From: an uncultured Actinomycetes bacterium
GTDB lineage: Bacteria; Actinomycetota; Actinomycetes; Nanopelagicales; Nanopelagicaceae
Direction: 5' to 3'
Length of the DNA stretch: 13,499 nucleotides
Assembly (NCBI GenBank): GCA_903865885.1
Contig: CAIPLJ010000100.1
Location: 1 to 13,499, forward strand
This document shows, piece by piece, positions 6,720 to 12,479 of the stretch. Both the position numbers and the translations under genes were made by a program. Position 1 is the first letter of the stretch. Every line of letters begins with the position of its first letter. A model generated the notes under the pieces. It was not told where the DNA came from. It ran no database searches and saw only the letters and a program-made list of their open reading frames with translations.

Positions 6720-7118
6720 ATGAGAAACATACTTACACCTAAAATTACAGTCCACGCACACTGCGATCTTCCATGCGGTGTCTATGATCCAGCACAAGCA
6801 AAGATTGAGGCACTCTCAGTCAAAGCGTGCATGGAAAAGTACGCAGCTAATACAGATGCAGATTTCCGTTCACGCTCAGTTGCAATCAAAGAAGAGCGTT
6901 CACATCAAGTCAAAGAGCACCTATGGGTTCTCTGGACCGATTACTTCAAGGCTCCTCACTTCGAGAAGTACCCACAGTTGCACTCACTCTTTAACGAAGC
7001 GACAAAGCTTGCAGGCGCTGCAGGTACCAAGGGAACTCAAGATGTTGCAGTTGCAGATACATTGATTGCAAAGATCGATGAGATTGCAGCAATCTTCTGG
7101 GAGACCAAAAAGGCTTAA
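6720..7118 (+). CDS. sodN: Nickel superoxide dismutase precursor
   Basis: A 132-residue precursor of the enzyme that dismutates superoxide to hydrogen peroxide and oxygen. The nickel hook HCDLPCGVYDP starts at H14 and is complete: H14 (mature His1, axial ligand), C15 and C19 (mature Cys2 and Cys6), and Y22 (mature Tyr9). The 13-residue leader MRNILTPKITVHA is a short propeptide of the kind removed by SodX, not a secretion signal, so the enzyme is likely cytoplasmic. The mature length of about 119 aa and the helix-rich remainder match the NiSOD hexamer subunit. Use of nickel rather than iron or manganese is common in aquatic actinobacteria. It has its own promoter, and a strong hairpin overlaps its stop codon. 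Confidence 0.98.
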   Translation: MRNILTPKITVHAHCDLPCGVYDPAQAKIEALSVKACMEKYAANTDADFRSRSVAIKEERSHQVKEHLWVLWTDYFKAPHFEKYPQLHSLFNEATKLAGAAGTKGTQDVAVADTLIAKIDEIAAIFWETKKA

Positions 7119-7139
7119 TTCCCGAAGGGAATCTAAGCC
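7112..7139. terminator. Strong hairpin between sodN and the convergent thioesterase gene, probable bidirectional terminator
   Basis: GGCTTA (7112-7117) pairs with TAAGCC (7134-7139), and ATTCCC (7118-7123) with GGGAAT (7127-7132). The loop is GAA and there is one bulged C at 7133, giving a 12-bp stem. It contains the sodN stop codon. Downstream DNA is A/T-rich but has no long T-run, so it may be a terminator without a U-tract or an mRNA 3'-end stabiliser. A weaker AT-rich stem (CTTTAA 7161-7166 with TTAAAG 7171-7176) lies at the end of the opposing gene. Confidence 0.6.
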
Positions 7140-7162
7140 CAAGTAAAAGACTTAAGTAAACT

Positions 7163-7567
7163 TTAATTTATTAAAGACTGAGCGGCTGTTCGAGCGAGGA
7201 AAGATAATCGCTCAACAGTCGCTCTCTTTATTTCAGCTTGTGCGCAATGGCGTTCGCCATCGTAAACCTCGCACTCGAATGTCAGCTCGCGACCTTCAAT
7301 ATTAGTTATTCGCGCATTTGCGCGAAGTTCAGCTCCGGCAGTTGCAGATCCAACAATCTGCAAAGTCGAATGCGTTAAGAAAGTTGTTTCACCAGAATCG
7401 AGATATTCGGAGAGCGCTGCAACACAGGCGTTCTCCATCAGTGATAAGTAATGTGAAGGTGCAACGACAGGTAAATCAGATACTCCCATCGTTACACATG
7501 TATCACCAGGACGAGCAGTCATCACTGAGAAGCCAACTGCTCCCAGGACTTCATCTGCCGGTTTCAT
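7163..7567 (-). CDS. Hotdog-fold thioesterase, FlK (fluoroacetyl-CoA thioesterase)-like family
   Basis: A 134-residue single-domain hotdog protein. The segment SLMENACVAALSEYL (about residues 41-55) resembles the central helix of FlK-like thioesterases, followed by THSTLQIVGSATAG and the strand pattern ITNIEGRELTFECEVYDGERHCAQAEIKRATV. Such proteins hydrolyse acyl-CoA or other acyl thioesters. Nothing here points to fluoroacetate, so the substrate is unknown. ATG 7567 fits the family length of about 135-140 aa. The frame stays open upstream for 33 more codons inside rsrA, without similarity. A -10 hexamer lies seven nt before ATG 7567. The gene follows rsrA with 10 nt between the rsrA stop and this start, so read-through from the sigR operon is also likely. 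Confidence 0.8.
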   Translation of the reverse strand: MKPADEVLGAVGFSVMTARPGDTCVTMGVSDLPVVAPSHYLSLMENACVAALSEYLDSGETTFLTHSTLQIVGSATAGAELRANARITNIEGRELTFECEVYDGERHCAQAEIKRATVERLSFLARTAAQSLIN

Positions 7568-7574
7568 ACTGAAG

Positions 7575-7580
7575 AGATTA
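7575..7580 (-). promoter_or_regulatory. -10 hexamer TAATCT, predicted leaderless promoter of the thioesterase
   Basis: On the minus strand TAATCT is followed by seven nt (CTTCAGT) and ATG at 7567. Its first three bases are the rsrA stop codon TAA. Confidence 0.45.
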
Positions 7581-7973
7581 GTCCTCGTCGTCAATAAAGT
7601 GCTGGATATGAGTCTGTTCGATCTGAATTTCACGGTGCTCAACATTTCCGAACTCATCAATCTCAATAGAGATTTCAGTCATGCTGAACTGAGTAACGAC
7701 TTCAGTTGCACCATTACCGGCGATTTGTTCGCGAAGTTGGCGGTGGATACTTTCGTGGAGTTCTTCAGGCGCTTTCTCATCACAGGAACGCTTGAGCACA
7801 TCCTGCAACATCTGATGCATCAGCTTTTCATGTTCAATCTCAGCAGCACATGGACCACAGGTAATGATGTGGGATTGAATTGCATCTGCTTGGGCAATCT
7901 CTTGGAATTCGCCTTCGATGATAAAGACTACAGATGCAAGAACATCACCACATTGAATCTCTATGAAACTCAT
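7578..7973 (-). CDS. rsrA: RsrA/RshA-type zinc-binding redox anti-sigma factor
   Basis: A 131-residue zinc-binding anti-sigma (ZAS) protein. The motif H35-x3-C39-x2-C42 is clear, and C8 near the N-terminus completes the set that in Streptomyces RsrA holds zinc and forms the trigger disulfide under oxidation, releasing SigR. C64 lies in the RSCDEKAP stretch seen in this family. After about residue 85 there is a further segment of roughly 45 residues that alternates hydrophobic and polar residues, contains H113, H122 and H125, and ends in acids; I do not recognise it. The start ATG (7973-7971) overlaps the sigR stop as ATGA. The Shine-Dalgarno AGGGGG lies seven nt upstream, giving the tight coupling expected for a sigma/anti-sigma pair. 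Confidence 0.9.
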   Translation of the reverse strand: MSFIEIQCGDVLASVVFIIEGEFQEIAQADAIQSHIITCGPCAAEIEHEKLMHQMLQDVLKRSCDEKAPEELHESIHRQLREQIAGNGATEVVTQFSMTEISIEIDEFGNVEHREIQIEQTHIQHFIDDED

Positions 7974-8596
7974 TCTGTATCCCCCTTCTGTGAACTCTTT
8001 GGGGTGGGGGCATCGGTGTTGTAACCGAGCTCTTTTGCATAGCTTGCAAGTTTTGTACGAAGTTGTTTACGTCCACGATGAAGGCGTGACATCACTGTTC
8101 CGGCCGGGGCGCCAACAATCTCCGCAATTTCCTTATAAGAGAAACCTTCGACATCTGCAAGGTAGACAACGATACGAAACTCTTCTGGAATCTCTTGAAG
8201 TGCTCGCTTGATATCGCTGTCGGGTAAGTTTTCAAGAGCTTCTTGTTCTGCAGATTTTCCTTGATCACTTGTATGCGACTGAGATTCGGCTACTTGCCAA
8301 TCTTCAAGTTCATTATGTGCAATCTGTGGTTGGCGTTGGCCCTTGCGATATGTATTGATAAATGTGGTTGTAAGAACTCGATAGAGCCACGCGCGAAGAT
8401 TTGTACCTTCTTCAAATTGATGAAAAGAGGCGAATGCTTTGAGATATGTATCTTGAACAAGATCGCGCGCATCTTCAGGATTCTTTGTATAGCGAAGTGC
8501 TGCTGCATATAACTGATTTGTGAACACAAGAGCATCGCGCTCGAACCGAGTGGTGCGATCGGCGGCGCTCTCGAGAACTAGATCTTTCGATGTCAT
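7970..8596 (-). CDS. sigR: ECF RNA polymerase sigma factor, SigR/SigH (thiol-oxidative stress) type
   Basis: A 208-residue ECF sigma factor. Region 2 (about residues 18-92) starts RFERDALVFTNQLYAAALRY and continues with DLVQDTYLKAF and NLRAWLYRVLTTTFINTYRK, which is the SigR/SigH pattern. A variable linker follows, then region 4 (about 130-190) with the helix-turn-helix GFSYKEIAEIVGAPAGTVMSRLHRGRKQLR. The family directs genes for thioredoxins, mycothiol metabolism and proteolysis when thiols are oxidised, and is held inactive by RsrA, encoded next with a 4-nt ATGA overlap. SRAP protein and aroA nearby match the mycobacterial sigH region. No SigR-type autoregulatory promoter (GGGAAT with GTT) is seen upstream; only a housekeeping-like -10 is. 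Confidence 0.95.
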   Translation of the reverse strand: MTSKDLVLESAADRTTRFERDALVFTNQLYAAALRYTKNPEDARDLVQDTYLKAFASFHQFEEGTNLRAWLYRVLTTTFINTYRKGQRQPQIAHNELEDWQVAESQSHTSDQGKSAEQEALENLPDSDIKRALQEIPEEFRIVVYLADVEGFSYKEIAEIVGAPAGTVMSRLHRGRKQLRTKLASYAKELGYNTDAPTPKSSQKGDTE

Positions 8597-8603
8597 TACG
8601 CTT

Positions 8604-8609
8604 AGGTTA
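8604..8609 (-). promoter_or_regulatory. -10 hexamer TAACCT, predicted leaderless promoter of sigR
   Basis: On the minus strand TAACCT is followed by seven nt (AAGCGTA) and ATG at 8596. It fills the 15-nt gap after the SRAP gene stop. The hexamer is weak, so read-through from the upstream gene is an alternative. Confidence 0.4.
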
Positions 8610-8611
8610 TA

Positions 8612-9334
8612 TCAAAAGAGGGTCTCTGGAGCTCCGAGTTCAATGGGAATAATTAGTTCGGGACCGTTGTTAGCAACAACGTTAACTCTTGGTGATACAG
8701 GCGCAGCAACCAATCCTGCATCGGGTTCAGGTATATCCATCATGCGTATAAGGCGATTGATATCGCGAGCTTGTGGATCTAGCCAATCGTTCCATCTTTC
8801 AATCGGCATAAAGACTGGCATACGACTATGAATTGTTGCCAGCTCTCCAACTGCTTCCCGAGTAATGATTGCAGCGCTCTGAATTACCTGGCCGCTCTCG
8901 CTCTGCCATGAACTCCAGATTCCTGCAATAGAAAGTTCGCGGCCAGTATTACTGTGAATATAAAAAGGTTGTTTCGGTGGAAATTTTCCAAGCGATGTTG
9001 CCCATTCGTAATATCCCGTTGCTGGAATTAAACAACGTGAGGTTCTAAATGCGTGACGAAACGTAGGCTTTTCATGAATGGATTCACTTCGTGCATTAAT
9101 TGCATGCGATTGAGATGCACGAGCATCTGCGATGCTCTTCTGCCACGGAGCGATAATCCCCCACGAAGCAGAATCTAAAATGCGTGAATCTGATTCATTA
9201 CGAATAATGTAGATTTCATTGGTTGGTGCAATATTCCAATTGAGGGGCAGCGATTGATCTAGAGTCGAGCCAGCCAAATCAAATGACTCAACTAATTCTT
9301 CAGCGCCAAGTGTTTGCGCATATCTTCCGCACAT
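8612..9334 (-). CDS. yedK: SOS response-associated peptidase (SRAP; YedK/HMCES abasic-site protein)
   Basis: A 240-residue SRAP-domain protein. The family forms a covalent thiazolidine link between its Cys2 and abasic sites in single-stranded DNA, protecting replication forks. The key residues are all present: C2 in MCGRY, exposed after Met removal; N34 in NWNIAPTN; E110 in ATGYYEW; and H169 in TIHSRMP. The need for Cys at position 2 fixes the start at ATG 9334, although the frame continues open upstream across aroA to 9622. It is divergent from aroA with 42 bp between starts, an arrangement known near sigH in mycobacteria. No LexA-type box is visible in that gap, so SOS control is not supported by the sequence. 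Confidence 0.95.
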   Translation of the reverse strand: MCGRYAQTLGAEELVESFDLAGSTLDQSLPLNWNIAPTNEIYIIRNESDSRILDSASWGIIAPWQKSIADARASQSHAINARSESIHEKPTFRHAFRTSRCLIPATGYYEWATSLGKFPPKQPFYIHSNTGRELSIAGIWSSWQSESGQVIQSAAIITREAVGELATIHSRMPVFMPIERWNDWLDPQARDINRLIRMMDIPEPDAGLVAAPVSPRVNVVANNGPELIIPIELGAPETLF

Positions 9335-9341
9335 ATTGCGA

Positions 9342-9347
9342 ATCCTA
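9342..9347 (-). promoter_or_regulatory. -10 hexamer TAGGAT, predicted leaderless promoter of the SRAP gene
   Basis: On the minus strand TAGGAT is followed by seven nt (TCGCAAT) and the ATG at 9334, whose position is fixed independently by Cys2. It is 17 bp from the divergent aroA hexamer. Confidence 0.55.
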
Positions 9348-9364
9348 TGCTGTGCTCGAGCCGT

Positions 9365-9370
9365 TAGACT
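9365..9370 (+). promoter_or_regulatory. -10 hexamer TAGACT, predicted leaderless promoter of aroA
   Basis: TAGACT is followed by six nt (TCGCTC) and ATG at 9377. There is no Shine-Dalgarno. The same hexamer and spacing recur before the hisN-like gene at 11674. Confidence 0.55.
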
Positions 9371-9376
9371 TCGCTC

Positions 9377-10657
9377 ATGACCGATACACACGATCTCTGG
9401 CCCGCGCCATTGCGCGGTCGTAAGCCAGTCAATTCTCGTGTCGTTATTCCTGGATCTAAATCTGTAACAAATAGAGCTCTCATACTTGCAGCACTTGCAG
9501 ACTCTCCATCCACACTCCATCGCCCTCTTATTTCTCGCGACTCTGAACTCATGTCTGCCGGCTTGCAAGCAATGGGCATCAAAATCACTGGCGAAGATGG
9601 CTCTTGGGTAGTAAATCCTCATTCACTTTCTGGTCCAGCGACAATTGATGTTGGTAATGCCGGAACTGTGATGCGCTTTCTTCCACCACTTGCGTCACTT
9701 GCTCACGGAGATATCTCCTTCAATGGAGATCCACGTTCATACGAACGCCCTATCGGTCCAGTGATTAAAGCGCTCGAAGAACTTGGGGTTGAAATCGATC
9801 ACGGTGGTCGTTACTCGTTGCCGATGGTTATCAAAGCAAAGGGTTCAATTCCTGGTGGCGAACTCACTATCGATGCAAGTGCATCGAGCCAATTCTTATC
9901 TGCACTTCTCTTAATTGCTCCACGTATGCAAAACGGCATCACTGTTCATCATCGTGGTAGCGCACTTCCTTCAATGCCTCATATTGATATGACAGTTCAG
10001 ATGCTCCGTGACTTCGGAGCAACTGTTCACGTTGATAAGGCCGCTGAAAGCTGGAAGGTTGAGCCAGGAGTACTTCATGGCCAGAATCTTGTGATCGAAC
10101 CTGATCTCTCAAATGCTTCTCCATTTCTTTCTATCGCAATGGTCTGTGGTGGCAGCATCACGATTGCGGATTGGCCTAAGAGCACAACACAGCCCGGAGA
10201 TCAGCTCCGCGATATTTTTTCTCAGATGGGTGCGCACGTTGAGTTCACAGCTGGCGGACTTGCTCTTACCGGTGCAGATTCAATTCATGGAATTGATATC
10301 GATCTCCATGATGTCGGCGAATTAACGCCATCTATCGCAGCACTTGCCGCCCTTGCAGATTCACCTTCACATCTTCGTGGCATCGGCCACCTACGTTTAC
10401 ATGAAACAGATCGTCTGGCAGCACTTACTCGTGAAATAAACGCACTTGGCGGCAACGTTGTTGAAGAAGAGACAGCGCTACACATCACTCCAGCACCACT
10501 TCATGGTGGAACCTTTCATACTTATGAAGATCATCGCCTTGCAACCGCTGGCGCTGTTATCGGCTTAGTTGTTCCAGATATCTTGATTGAAAACGTTGCT
10601 ACAACACGTAAGACCCTGCCTGATTTTCCGGGTCTCTGGAATAGTTTGGTTCTATGA
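9377..10657 (+). CDS. aroA: 3-phosphoshikimate 1-carboxyvinyltransferase (EPSP synthase)
   Basis: A 426-residue enzyme of the shikimate pathway that joins phosphoenolpyruvate and shikimate-3-phosphate to give EPSP, the precursor of chorismate. The two-lobed fold is full length. Diagnostic motifs are GSKSVTNRA (residues 26-34, with K28), GNAGTVMRF (93-101), RSYERPIGP, ASSQFLSALL, the catalytic-acid stretch DVGELTPS, and LHETDRL near the C-terminus followed by EDHRLATAGAV. GNAGT keeps the small glycine of glyphosate-sensitive enzymes. The residue equivalent to E. coli Pro101 is not proline here (MRF rather than MRP), as in many actinobacterial AroA proteins. ATG 9377 sits directly behind a -10 hexamer. 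The stop TGA overlaps the rsgA ATG as ATGA. Confidence 0.97.
   Translation: MTDTHDLWPAPLRGRKPVNSRVVIPGSKSVTNRALILAALADSPSTLHRPLISRDSELMSAGLQAMGIKITGEDGSWVVNPHSLSGPATIDVGNAGTVMRFLPPLASLAHGDISFNGDPRSYERPIGPVIKALEELGVEIDHGGRYSLPMVIKAKGSIPGGELTIDASASSQFLSALLLIAPRMQNGITVHHRGSALPSMPHIDMTVQMLRDFGATVHVDKAAESWKVEPGVLHGQNLVIEPDLSNASPFLSIAMVCGGSITIADWPKSTTQPGDQLRDIFSQMGAHVEFTAGGLALTGADSIHGIDIDLHDVGELTPSIAALAALADSPSHLRGIGHLRLHETDRLAALTREINALGGNVVEEETALHITPAPLHGGTFHTYEDHRLATAGAVIGLVVPDILIENVATTRKTLPDFPGLWNSLVL
10642..10647 (+). promoter_or_regulatory. -10 hexamer TAGTTT inside the 3' end of aroA, possible leaderless promoter of rsgA
   Basis: TAGTTT is followed by six nt (GGTTCT) and ATG at 10654. The start is also coupled to aroA by an ATGA overlap but has no Shine-Dalgarno, so both routes are possible. 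Confidence 0.4.
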
Positions 10658-11664
10658 GTCCACGCGAATACGACGAATCGGATGCTCGCATCCGTCCATC
10701 TCGCACCACTCGCAGACGCACCAAAGATCGTCCTTCACACTCTGATTCAATTACTGCATTTGTTACAACAGTAGATCGCGGTCGCACTACATGCGTGACA
10801 GATGACGGCCTTGTTATTACCGCAATGAAGGCACGCGAGCTCGGACCGAAATCTGTCGTTGTCGGTGACCTCGTTGAAATCGTTGGCGATGTGACCGGCA
10901 CCGAAGGATCACTTGCTCGAATTGTTACAGTCAATGAACGTACAAATTCTTTAAGCAGAACCGTAGATGATGCTGCACGCGTTGAGCGCACCATCGTTGC
11001 AAATATCGACCAATTGCTTATCGTTGTTGCATCTGCCAATCCAGAACCACGTCGCGGGCTTATTGATCGATTCTTAGTGAGTGCATTTCATGAATCCATT
11101 AAGCCCATCATTGTTGTCACCAAGGTCGATGTATCCCCCATTCCAGATTTTATTAAAGAATATGAAGCACTCGGTGTTGACATCATTGCAACTTCATCGA
11201 AGAGTGAAGCGCGCGCAAAAGATGTAGAAGGAATACTTGCGATACTCGATGACAAGATTTCAGTGCTGGTTGGTCACTCAGGAGTCGGAAAATCAACACT
11301 CATTAATGATTTAGTTCCTGATGCTGATCGCATGACCGGAGTGGTCAATGATGTCACAGGTCGAGGCCGTCACACATCTTCGAGTGCGATTGCACTGCCA
11401 TTGATCAACGGTGGTTGGATTATCGATACACCAGGTATCCGTGCATTTGGACTTTCGCATCTCAACAAAGAACGCGTCATCGAGTCATTTCCTGATATCT
11501 ATCAAATAACTCAAACGTGTATGCCCAATTGTTCTCACCACGAATCCGGCTGCGCGCTCAATGCGTGGATTGAATCTGATGCATCCCTCAAGGTTGAAAG
11601 GTTAACCAGGGTCACTAGTTTGCAGTCGCTATTGGAAGTGAAAGCAACTGATGAGGAGCGTTAG
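10654..11664 (+). CDS. rsgA: Small-subunit ribosome biogenesis GTPase RsgA (circularly permuted)
   Basis: A 336-residue GTPase that helps late maturation of the 30S subunit. The G motifs come in the permuted order typical of RsgA/YjeQ: G4 TKVD at 156-159, G5 TSSKS near 180, G1 GHSGVGKST at 207-215, then G3 DTPG at 258-261. An OB-fold domain covers about 35-95. A C-terminal zinc site follows with C289, C293, H295 and C300; its spacing (C-x3-C-x-H-x4-C) is one residue shorter in both gaps than the common form. The first 30 residues are Arg/Ser-rich and probably disordered, perhaps contacting rRNA. The start overlaps the aroA stop. The gene's own stop TAG (11662-11664) is also the first half of the next gene's -10. 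Confidence 0.95.
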   Translation: MSPREYDESDARIRPSRTTRRRTKDRPSHSDSITAFVTTVDRGRTTCVTDDGLVITAMKARELGPKSVVVGDLVEIVGDVTGTEGSLARIVTVNERTNSLSRTVDDAARVERTIVANIDQLLIVVASANPEPRRGLIDRFLVSAFHESIKPIIVVTKVDVSPIPDFIKEYEALGVDIIATSSKSEARAKDVEGILAILDDKISVLVGHSGVGKSTLINDLVPDADRMTGVVNDVTGRGRHTSSSAIALPLINGGWIIDTPGIRAFGLSHLNKERVIESFPDIYQITQTCMPNCSHHESGCALNAWIESDASLKVERLTRVTSLQSLLEVKATDEER

Positions 11665-11667
11665 ACT
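11662..11667 (+). promoter_or_regulatory. -10 hexamer TAGACT, predicted leaderless promoter of the hisN-like gene
   Basis: TAGACT is followed by six nt (CTTTCT) and ATG at 11674. The first three bases are the rsgA stop codon. GAGGAG at 11653-11658 is 15 nt from the ATG, too far for a normal Shine-Dalgarno. Confidence 0.5.
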
Positions 11668-11673
11668 CTTTCT

Positions 11674-12477
11674 ATGAGTATTCGTCGCGGCGAGGATCTC
11701 GCTCTCGCCCATCGCTTAGCTGATGCAGCTGATGCAATTACTCTTTCGCGCTACCAAGCAATAGACCTAACGGTTACAACAAAGCCAGATAACACGCCAG
11801 TTACAGATGCTGATAAATCTGCCGAAGATGCAATCCGTTCACTCCTTCATGCACATAGACCTGATGATGGAATCGTGGGTGAAGAGTTTGGACAAGAAGG
11901 CATTGAACGAGATCGTTACTGGGTTATTGACCCTATTGATGGAACCAAGAATTTTCTGCGCGGTGTTCCTACATGGGCAACTCTGATTGGCTTAATGGAA
12001 CGAACTCCTGATGGCTCTGAAAAAGTTGTTGTTGGAGTTGTCAGCGCACCTGCTCTCTTTAGGCGTTGGTATGCCTTTGAAGGTGGCGGTGCACATGTCA
12101 TCGTCAATGAGGATGTCCCAAAGAGAATTACTGTCTCTGAAGTATCCAAGATTGAAGATGCATCGATATCGCACTCTGATTTTCTTGGTTGGGGCGAGCG
12201 ACTTCAACCATTTCGCACATTGATGGATCAAGCATGGCGCACACGAGCACACGGAGATTTCTGGTCACATATGTTGGTAGCAGAGGGCGCTGTTGATATT
12301 GCAGTAGAACCAACGCTAGCCCTCTGGGATATGGCAGCGCTCGACATCATCGTGCGCGAGGCTGGTGGGCGCTTTACCAACATTGATGGTGTTGATGGTT
12401 CTCATGGTGGAAGTGGTCTCTCAACAAATAGCGCACTTCATAGCTATGTTGTTGATGCGCTCAAGGTAGGGCGATAA
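11674..12477 (+). CDS. hisN: Inositol-monophosphatase-family phosphatase, probably histidinol-phosphatase
   Basis: A 267-residue Mg-dependent phosphatase of the IMPase fold. Metal ligands are E70 (VGEEFG), D86 and D89 (motif DPIDGTKNF), and D219 in WDMAALDIIVREAGG. The form DPIDGTKNFLRGVPTWATLIGL is characteristic of the HisN branch in actinobacteria, which removes phosphate from histidinol phosphate in histidine synthesis. A broader role on inositol or nucleotide phosphates (for example CysQ-like) cannot be excluded from sequence. It follows rsgA by nine nt but has a good -10 of its own. The copper ATPase gene starts two nt after its stop. Confidence 0.88.
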   Translation: MSIRRGEDLALAHRLADAADAITLSRYQAIDLTVTTKPDNTPVTDADKSAEDAIRSLLHAHRPDDGIVGEEFGQEGIERDRYWVIDPIDGTKNFLRGVPTWATLIGLMERTPDGSEKVVVGVVSAPALFRRWYAFEGGGAHVIVNEDVPKRITVSEVSKIEDASISHSDFLGWGERLQPFRTLMDQAWRTRAHGDFWSHMLVAEGAVDIAVEPTLALWDMAALDIIVREAGGRFTNIDGVDGSHGGSGLSTNSALHSYVVDALKVGR

Positions 12478-12479
12478 CA

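Noticed and set aside
6681..6797. N-terminal extension of SodX with several cysteines
   Set aside because: It runs antisense through the sodN start and the shared promoter region, and has no family similarity.
7568..7666. 33-residue N-terminal extension of the thioesterase overlapping rsrA
   Set aside because: The protein from ATG 7567 already matches family length, and the extra part is only rsrA in another frame.
7599..8024. 141-codon plus-strand open frame opposite rsrA
   Set aside because: It is antisense to the confident anti-sigma gene. The translation has no recognisable domain, and the opposite frame explains its composition.
8645..8668. GGGAAT followed 15 bp later by GTT on the plus strand, resembling a SigR-type promoter
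   Set aside because: It points antisense into the SRAP gene and away from sigR, the spacer is shorter than the usual 16 bp or more, and no gene starts downstream on that strand.
9335..9622. N-terminal extension of the SRAP protein upstream of ATG 9334
   Set aside because: The family needs Cys at position 2, so the extension would destroy the catalytic N-terminus. It is only an open frame antisense to aroA.
10599..11039. 146-codon minus-strand open frame opposite rsgA, rich in Ser, Thr and Arg
   Set aside because: It is antisense to the conserved OB-fold region of RsgA; the biased composition reflects the complementary codons.
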